DNA from: Parachlorella kessleri
Lineage: Eukaryota; Chlorophyta; Trebouxiophyceae; Chlorellales; Chlorellaceae
Direction: 5' to 3'
Assembly: GCA_001598975.1 (NCBI GenBank)
Contig: BBXU01000134.1
Coordinates: 1 to 16,802 of the forward strand
Length of the DNA stretch: 16,802 nucleotides
Part shown: piece after piece, positions 10,158 to 16,802 of the stretch
Layout of the letters: every line of letters begins with the position of its first letter
Position numbering within the stretch: the stretch's first letter is position 1
Translations under genes and position numbers: made by a program
Notes under the pieces: generated by a model
Seen by the model: the letters and a program-made list of their open reading frames with translations, nothing else
What the model was told of the DNA's origin: nothing
The model's database searches: none

Positions 10158-12836
10158 ATGGACGCCGAGGCTGTGAACGAGTTCAAGGCCATCACCGGCG
10201 CGTCAGAGCACACTGCCACCTTTTACCTAGATCAGTGCCAGGGCGATCTGCAAGAAGCTATAGAACACTATTTTGCCAACGGCGGCAAGGAGGCTCCTGC
10301 CGTGCCATCAGCATCTGGTCCCGCAGCAGCAGGCGGTGCAGCGGGACAGCAAGGCAGGACAGCCCAGCCAGCCTCCAGGCCACCTGCCCCTGGCAACATC
10401 AGGGGGTTTGGGGACCTAGGGGGCGGAGAGGACAGGGAGGAAGAAGAGGAGGATGAGGACAACGAGTACTATGCAGGCGGGGCGAAGAGGTGCGCAAGAG
10501 ACTTTGGATAGCTGCTTATTCAGTTTTGCACTGCATAGCCAGTGAACGTCTGGCACTGCGACACCTTGCGAGGGTGTGTTTCATAGAGAAGCCTCCTTCA
10601 CTGGTTGCAGTGGGGTGGCGGTCCGAGGCGGTCCAAGGGTAAGCCTGCGACTGCCGTAGGAAGCCAGGAGCCGTGCTCCCTACCTTGGTGTTTCTGTCTG
10701 GCTCTTGTGACGTTGCTGGCACGTTCTGTAGAGCTAACCAGTAGCCACACCCAGGCATGAGTGATGTAGCCTCGTCCACCGTTACTGAAAGACGTACGGC
10801 TGCTTGTCCTCGCTACCGTTGAGGTCTTGGCATCAGGTTGGGCACCCGTTGCTCAAGCCTGCTTGCCGCCCACTCAGTGATGCAGGAAGGCAGCCGGGAC
10901 CATGTTGCAGACCTGTTTGACCAGGCCAGACGGGCAGGCGCAGAGGAGGCTAGACCAGAAGACCTTGAGGGTCCAGGAGGCTCAGGCTTTAGGGCATTTT
11001 CCGGCGGTGCACGCACACTAGCAGGTGGGCTGGCAGGTGTCCAGTGGGGGATGTTGTATCCAACCTTGGACAAGGCAGCATGCAGGGCAGGGAAGGCTTG
11101 GGAGAGTGGCTGGTAAGCCTGTTGGCCTTGAAACATTGAAGCTTGCGTTGGGCATACGTACCCACTTTATTATACTGTGCTATCAAGGTGTTTCAGGGTG
11201 CAGACCCGGCCGAGTCCTGCCGTAGGGCAAGTGACACCCCTCATTCTCATGCCGATGATGCGGGGGTTGCAACGCTCATATGTAGGCGCTTGCCTGGGCC
11301 ACACGTGCCTCTCGCTCTGCTTGTTCCGTGGCGTGGAATTGGATGTGGCACTATATGGCGTCCGTCGTGGCTCCTGTTGCAGGTGCGCCAGTAGAGCCTG
11401 CAGCAGCCCAGCAGGCGACAGGCGGGCCCCAGGTCCGCAGGGTGAACGTGGTGTTCTACAGGAATGGCATCTTCACAGTTGACGGGGGTGAGCTCCGCTG
11501 AGATGTTGCGAGCTCACAGTCCCAAGCGCGACATGCAGGCTGGCTGGACAAATGAGGAACGAAACCTGCAGCGGTGGTGGAATGCAAACAAATCTCCATT
11601 GTGCTTTCTTGCGTGGCGTGTGTGAGCTTGTTGCTCTACTCTTGCCAGTGCGGGTGGGCGAAGGCAGTCACCACGGAGTATTGTCTGTCTCCTGATGCTT
11701 CTTGCAGACCAAGCCTGGCACTGACTGATGGGAGTGCCGTCATCCATTTCGTGCCTGCCTGCAGGCGAGCCGCGCAATGTGATGGATCCCGCCAACCGGG
11801 CCTTCCTGGAGGCTATCCAGCAGGGCAGGTGCCCTCCTGAGCTTGACCAAGATGCTGCATTGGTGGGTAGGGTGGGTGGAGCAGCACTGGAGTTCTTGGG
11901 TCTTGGTTCCGAGGCTCAGATGTTGGTCTGCTACCGCGATAGACGCTGATTTCTGGCAGGATGCATGGCTCCCACACCCGTGCTCCCAACCTGCTATGCT
12001 GTGGGGGCTAGTTTCTTGTGGTGACCTATTCTGCTGTGCTCTCGCAGGTGGATGTCAACCTGATCCAGAAGCACGAGGACTACACACCGCCCAAGGTGGT
12101 GGCGTTTGCAGGCACAGGACGGAGGTTGGCGGGTGAGAGATTGCTGGGTGGGCCTGGCCTTGTGAGCTGTGAAGCTTACCTTCCCTTCACCACTCCCCTA
12201 GGTACTTCCTAGGTGATATCGCAAAACCTTCTAAACTTACCTGCAGACCATACCCCAGATCCGATGAGTTGATCTGCGCCAGCCGCCCCTATCACATCTC
12301 CTCGCAGCCTGGTAGCCCTGACATGTACTTGCATGCAGGTGGCAGCGCAGGTGCCTCTACTAGTGGTGGGGGTGCCGCCCCAACCAACGTGAGCCAGCCC
12401 TCTGTGGCGTGGGAGGGGGCGGATGAGTCACAGCCCACCACATCAATCCAGCTTCGCCTGGCGGACGGCAGCCGCATGGTGGCTAAGTTCAACCTAACCC
12501 ACACAGTAGGCGACATACGCAGGTGGGCTGGCAGGGCTGATTGAGAGGCAGATGCTCTGCTGGGGCTTTGGCATCCATTGCTGGACATCTGTGTAGAGGC
12601 ATTGTGCCCTGGTGCTGTCCCCAGCCACTTGTGGTGAGTTTAAGCCTGTACATCATCCATGTGTGTACCCATAGGACTGCCTGTGCTGCTGCTGCAGATT
12701 CATCCAGGCCTCCCGGCCTGACCAACGCATGAGTTATCGGCTAGTTACAGCTTTCCCGGCAGCACAGCTGGATGACGACAGCGCCACCATTGAGAGTGCA
12801 GGGCTGACCAACTCAGTTATTATTCAAAAGGCTTGA
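10158..12836 (+). CDS. NSFL1C: p47/NSFL1C-type UBA-SEP-UBX cofactor of Cdc48/p97
   Basis: Exons: 10158-10489, 10611-10638, 10886-11024, 11383-11487, 11765-11862, 12048-12132, 12339-12522, 12698-12836 (stop TGA). They join in phase to 369 residues, essentially the length of animal p47. Domains in order: UBA-like (about 1-44, [23 protein letters not shown]), a linker with an acidic run ([15 protein letters not shown]), the AGGAKSGVAV and [13 protein letters not shown] segments typical of p47, SEP domain (about 179-262, [27 protein letters not shown]), and a C-terminal UBX domain (about 288-369, [30 protein letters not shown]). Family role: it recruits the Cdc48/p97 ATPase to ubiquitylated or membrane-fusion substrates at ER and Golgi; plant relatives are PUX3-5. 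The start at 10158 fits the family N-terminus, although an in-frame ATG lies at 10014. The second exon has only 28 bases, but it restores the conserved SGVAV block and fixes the phase. Confidence 0.93.
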
Positions 12837-12895
12837 GCGTTGCGGTGGCGGCGTTGAGAGGCCAGTTGACAAGCCTTTGCAGTGCCCCCATATTT

Positions 12896-12900
12896 TGTAA
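12896..12900 (+). promoter_or_regulatory. Candidate p47 poly(A) signal TGTAA
   Basis: TGTAA lies 60 bases after the p47 stop within a T-rich context (ATATTTTGTAACCC). The position and local composition make it the best poly(A) candidate in the window. Confidence 0.55.
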
Positions 12901-13707
12901 CCCTTGAGGTGTTGTGATGCAAATCGTGTACATTCGTGTCCTTCTTTCTTTCAGTGAGGTCGTTGAGTGCTCAGCTTTCTGAAGGTGCACACTGGGCTCT
13001 TTCCAGTCACGGTGGCGGTGCAGTTGACGGAGCTGGCCATCTGTTGTGTCCGGCTTTGTCAGGTTTGACGTTGCAGGCTGGCCTGTGTGCTCTGTCGGAA
13101 GCTCCCGTGTGAGTCCCTCTAGTGTTGAACAGACTCTTCCGGTGTAACCTCAGGCAAGACCAGGAACACAATGCAACCAGCCTAGCCCTCAGTCAGCTAT
13201 ATGCTACCTCCTCTCTGTTCGCACCACCTGCCACCCTTACTAGTAACCAGCTGCCCAGCATGTTGGCAAGGCAACAGCTTGTGTAATGCTACAGGCAGGT
13301 TGTGGGGATGCCCTTTTCAACATGCTCATCACCTTCATGACCTCGTGTTTCCCTCGGCTGTACAAGCACCGTACAAGCCGCTCAGCAAGGGAGTGAATGC
13401 CGCCCTTCTCTCCTCCAGGCAGCGGGCCTTACAGTTCTAAGATCACTTTCAGGCTGGTTTGATAGCACGAGGTCTCGCGAGGTGACCCCGCGTGAGAGGG
13501 GCGTGTCTCCAGGTAGGATGTTGCGTTAGTCTGTAGACCCAAGGTCCCGTGCCCCTGCTGGACCTTTCATGATGTGCACAGGGCCACGGCTCCTGTGCGT
13601 TTGCAGACGGCAAAGTTAAAGATGTTCTTCTCTCGCTTGCTTCACTCTTGGGCGTGGTCCAGTGTTTCTCGCAGCATAGGAGGTTGGCTCCGCTCTTTCC
13701 TCAGCGA

Positions 13708-13736
13708 CTAACCTCGCAGCTGCCTCCCTGGCTGCA
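13708..13736 (+). promoter_or_regulatory. Probable 5'UTR intron branch point and acceptor, SR gene
   Basis: CTAAC at 13708-13712, a C/T-rich stretch and GGCTGCAG ending at 13736 form a well-spaced branch point and acceptor that match the TGCAG style of the coding introns. The exon would then carry only 22 bases of leader before the ATG at 13759. The matching donor was not identified. Confidence 0.45.
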
Positions 13737-13758
13737 GAGCAACTTACACAGGGGAAGG

Positions 13759-15757
13759 ATGAGCCTCCGGAGGGAGGAGCCCACGGGGTGCAGTTTGCTA
13801 ATCCGAAATGTGGCAGACGGCACCATGTGAGTATCTGTGCAGTAGGGAGGCGTTGGCCGCCTGGCAGTGGCAAGCTTGCTAGGGCAACCTGGTGCCATTG
13901 ATGCTGCGGCTGCCGCTCTGCTGTTGTGAGTTGCTTGGTGACTACAAGTGCCCTGGTTCCCTGCTGCAGCCCTGAGGACCTGCGCTACCCAGCTGAAAAG
14001 TATGGCCGCGTCAAGGACGTCTACCTCCCAAAGGCAAGGGCAGATATCCTCCGTGCACTGCACACCATCCGCAACGGACTTGTAGTGGTTGCACACTTGT
14101 ATGGCGGTGTCACATAACCCAGGCCCCCCCTTGCCACCAGTCAGGTGCATGTATCAAAGGGCTCGCTAGCACACTGCAGGATTTTTACAGTGGCCGCATC
14201 CGTGGCATTGCCTTCCTTGAGTTCTATGACCAGCGCGATGCTGAAGATGCGAAGCACAGTATGGACCGCATGGTGATCAACGGCAGAGAGGTGAGGGCCT
14301 GGGATATGGTAGACAGCAAGGGCGTTAACACTACTGGATGCTTGTGCGGTGTGACAGTAGTTGGTAGGATAGGGGACGTTGGCATATCTCAAGGAGCACG
14401 GGGATGGATTGGAAGGTTGTGAACTGTGCACTCCCTGCTCGCTTGACTACTTCAGTGCGAGTGTCACCCCTTTAACCGCCTGCTTGCAGATCCAGATCCA
14501 GTTTGCGCTGCGCGGCCGCAAGCGACCTGATGCGTATGGCAACCGGGGCGGCGGTGGTGGCGGTTATGGTGGTGGTGGCTATGGCGGTGGTGGTGGCTAT
14601 GGAGGTGCGGATCTTGGTTTGCAGCAGTTGTATATATATATATATATATATGTATGGTGTGCGACTATGACCAGTCGCTGTAGTGCCTGCACGCAGCTGC
14701 GCCCAGGCGTACTACCGCTCCCTGCTAGCAAGTTTTTCCCAATTGCGCTCGTCACATGCAGCTCGCTCCTGGTGCAGGGGGCGGCTATGGGCGTGGGAGG
14801 AGCCGCAGCAGGTCGCGCGGCCGGCGTGGGCGCTCTCGAAGCCGCTCCCGCTCGCGCCGCAGGTCCTACAGCAGGAGCCGCTCCCGCAGCAGGGGCGACC
14901 GCCGCCGCAGGTGAGTGATGCGCCAAGGGAGCGGCGGCCCCTGCGGCAAGCCTCTGCCAGCTGCTTGTATCTTGTACGGGTAGATGACAAGAGTGTGGCT
15001 GCCGAGCGACATCTGGTTGAAGCCGGGCTGCTCTACCTTGCCCTACCAGCCTGTGTGTCCATTTGACTCCCAATCCATGTCCAAGTTCCAATTACATTCC
15101 CCATCAAATACCAGCTTCTCCCCGCTATGCATCGTCCTGGACCATGCATGATCAGTGATGAAGGAGGTAACTGCTTATTTTTGCTAGTCCTCTTCTGTTA
15201 ATCGTGTTAAAGGGCCTGGGTTGCAAGCCTGTCACCTGCTGTCCCAACCGCAGGTCCTACTCCCGGTCCCGGAGCCCCCCTCCTCGGAGGGGACGCAGCC
15301 GCAGCCCCCGAAGGTCCCCCTCCAGGTAAAGCCAGCCTGGGCTCTTCATTGAGCAACTGTGCTTTACCATAACCCTGGCCGCTCTGAGGCAAGCTTGCTA
15401 GTAAGGGATGCTGCGCAAGCCACCAGCACTTTGTACCTCCGTTGCTGCGCAAGGGCGGGAGAAGTCCTGTGGACACCTGTTCGGACGATTGAGTCGAAGC
15501 CGGCCGGGAGGACCTCCCTTGGCTATAAATGTCTCCCCCAGGGCCCCATGCCTCCTCACTTCACCCTCCTGTCTGCCCCCTGCAGGTCGCCCGCCCGCAG
15601 CCCCAGCCGCGGCCGAAGCCGTTCCAAGTCCCCTGCCAAGTCCAAGTCGCCGCCCCGCTCTGCCGGCGGCCGCGGCCGCTCCCGCTCCCCCAGCAGGTCT
15701 CCCAGCCCGAGGAAGCCCTCCCGCTCTCCCTCACGGTCCCCGCCGCGCTCCCCTTGA
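13759..15757 (+). CDS. SCL30: SR splicing factor, SC35-like (SCL30 group), RRM plus RS domain
   Basis: Exons: 13759-13826, 13970-14033, 14180-14290, 14490-14604, 14778-14910, 15254-15325, 15586-15757 (stop TGA). They join in phase to 244 residues. One RNA-recognition motif covers about residues 12-90: RNP2 LLIRNV (13-18), the PEDLRYPAEKYGRVKDVYLP segment, RNP1 RGIAFLEF (52-59), DAEDAKHSMD, and REIQIQFA. RKRPDAY follows, then a Gly/Tyr-rich spacer (about 100-125), then an RS domain to the C-terminus, rich in RS dipeptides and later SP/PPRS repeats. Family role: nuclear SR proteins bind exonic enhancers, recruit U1 and U2AF, and are regulated by SR-kinase phosphorylation. The RRM fits plant SCL28/30/33 best; animal SRSF2 and SRSF10 types are related alternatives. 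The start is the first in-frame ATG. The RRM is interrupted by a GC-AG intron, and the RS domain is spread over three exons. Confidence 0.93.
14034..14179 (+). other. GC-AG intron within the SR-gene RRM
   Basis: The exon ends CCAAAG and the intron starts GCAAGG; the acceptor is CACTGCAG at 14179. The junction joins VYLPK to DFYSGRIRG, the exact conserved RRM order, in phase 0. If retained, translation stops at 14115-14117, before RNP1. Confidence 0.9.
14631..14651 (+). repeat. (TA)10 dinucleotide repeat in an SR-gene intron
   Basis: Ten TA units plus one T begin 26 bases after the donor at 14605, in the intron that follows the Gly-rich coding segment. Likely a polymorphic microsatellite. Confidence 0.9.
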
Positions 15758-16802
15758 GCCACGGCAGTGGATAGCGCTGCTGGGAGGGCCCTGCGAGGGT
15801 GCAGTGGCCAGTGCGCCAGGGGTGGTAGTTGTTATGGTCTCGGGGGCTGGCAGGCCGTGTTCGCTGCTCTTGAGGGCAGCAAGCGCTCGGAAGGGTGAGG
15901 CGCATTGGGCGGCCTCCTTGGGCGGAAGTGCCAAGCAGCCGGCCCTGTATTGTGACAATGGCGTGTGCCTGCCCGGTAGCGGCTGCGTTGTCTGGTGCCT
16001 GGCTTGCACAGTTCCTGCAGGCTGCGAGGCTGATGAAGGAAGGGATGGATGGAGGTTGAGATACTCCTAGTAAGAAGGGGAAGTGCTGTCATCAGGCGCG
16101 AGGTTGCGTGAGGTCCCAGTGATGAGAAGCAAGCACTGGCCTCAGGTTAGGGCCCCCAGCCAAGTCTAGGCGCCTCTCATGGTCGTAACCTCGGCAGCAG
16201 ACATCGCCTTGTTGGTTGTAATTGCTGGCTGTCATGACTCGCTGGCACCAAAACCTGTTTTCTGCTGTGTGTTCCGTGTGTGTTGCAACCTGGTCAGTTT
16301 GGGTTTTCTTCTGTGTTCTGGTGTTGACGTGCCCTGTCGGTTGCAGGCGGCAGATGCCGAGGGCAAGGGTGAGATGGATGGCAGAGGGGCTGATGTGACC
16401 GCATGATGACTGGATGATGATGATGCTTGATGTTCTTCAAGATGGCATGATGGGGTTGATGCCTTGAGGATGGGGAGTGATGAGCCTCAGGAAGCCGGAG
16501 AGCAGGTATACGTGTGCTGCATTGCATGTGTGGGCGGTGGTGCTTCATGTGCAAGTGGTGCTTGCATGCTTTGGTAAGCCACACGCGTTCAGGTAGCGCA
16601 GATGGCACACAGGCTTGACTGTTGCAACCCCAACATTTGGATATGTAAGAGTATACGGGACAGTAGTGAGACATGCAGAAGCAAGCATGAGGAAGTCGTG
16701 ACGGGCTGAGCGCAGCTAACAAATAGGGGCAGTGAAGGAAAATCAGAACGGGCTATCGTCTCACTAACGCCTTCTGCTCTGGTAATACCAATTTAGGGTA
16801 AT
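15758..16802 (+). other. SR-gene 3'UTR and downstream flank
   Basis: No further gene is supported. The 3'UTR may contain an intron from donor GTGAGG at 15895 to acceptor GGTTGCAG at 16346, since the acceptor is preceded by a T-rich stretch. Candidate poly(A) signals TGTAA occur at 16217-16221 (inside that putative intron) and 16644-16648. A GATG-rich low-complexity patch covers about 16402-16460. Confidence 0.5.

Larger units (their letters stand above)
12837..13758. other. p47 3'UTR, intergenic region and SR-gene promoter/5'UTR
   Basis: No convincing coding exon lies on either strand. The p47 3'UTR likely ends shortly after the TGTAA at 12896; a second TGTAA is at 13143. The distal part should hold the SR-gene promoter and leader, including a probable 5'UTR intron acceptor at 13736. 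Confidence 0.6.

Noticed and set aside
10886..10893. Direct p47 join from 10489 to an acceptor at 10892
   Set aside because: Phase also closes there (GGCAG before C CGG), but it drops the conserved SGVAV block that the 28-base exon supplies. It remains a possible minor isoform.
14548..14604. GGT/GGC-rich stretch as a minisatellite
   Set aside because: It is in-frame coding sequence for the Gly/Tyr-rich spacer of the SR protein, so it is explained by the protein.
15408..16070. 220-codon plus-strand open frame overlapping the last SR exon
   Set aside because: It reads the RS-coding exon in the wrong frame. The Ala/Pro-rich translation is expected from RS codons and runs through intron and 3'UTR.
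16294..16722. Minus-strand His/Pro-rich open frame
   Set aside because: It is the reverse of a GATG/GTG-rich low-complexity patch. There is no domain, splice support or start context.

Overview
The window is nuclear DNA from a photosynthetic eukaryote, most likely a chlorophyte green alga. It is moderately GC-rich, and every gene is cut into short exons by introns of roughly 105-460 bases. The products include a chloroplast CAS protein and a protein with a thylakoid-lumen leader, alongside typical eukaryotic trafficking, p97-adaptor and splicing proteins. TGTAA motifs, the usual green-algal poly(A) signal, lie downstream of the genes. The class (Trebouxiophyceae versus Chlorophyceae) cannot be settled from this sequence.

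Layout: (1) bases 169-3246 (+), a 5'-truncated CAS gene (thylakoid calcium-sensing receptor with a rhodanese-like domain), eight exons visible; (2) 3247-4591, gene-free, with small repeats; (3) 4592-6667 (+), a complete Rab11/RabA small GTPase in six exons; (4) 6668-7631, a convergent intergenic stretch; (5) 9950-7632 (-), a complete lumen-targeted tetratricopeptide-repeat protein in eight exons; (6) 9951-10157, a short divergent promoter; (7) 10158-12836 (+), a complete p47/NSFL1C-type UBA-SEP-UBX adaptor of Cdc48/p97 in eight exons; (8) 12837-13758, intergenic plus probable 5'UTR of the next gene; (9) 13759-15757 (+), a complete SC35-like SR splicing factor in seven exons; (10) 15758-16802, 3'UTR and flank with a possible 3'UTR intron.

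I assembled the exon models by hand. Reading phase closes at all 32 internal introns, giving CAS at least 304 aa, Rab 215 aa, TPR protein 320 aa, p47 369 aa and SR protein 244 aa. These are independent housekeeping genes rather than an operon or a defence system, and I found no mobile element, RNA gene or new multi-gene system. What stands out is the splicing grammar: all 33 acceptors read GCAG, and 3 of 32 donors are GC rather than GT. Other points of interest are the RS-domain exon architecture, a missing catalytic cysteine in CAS, a 28-base micro-exon and an in-frame upstream ATG in p47, and a compact 207-base divergent promoter.
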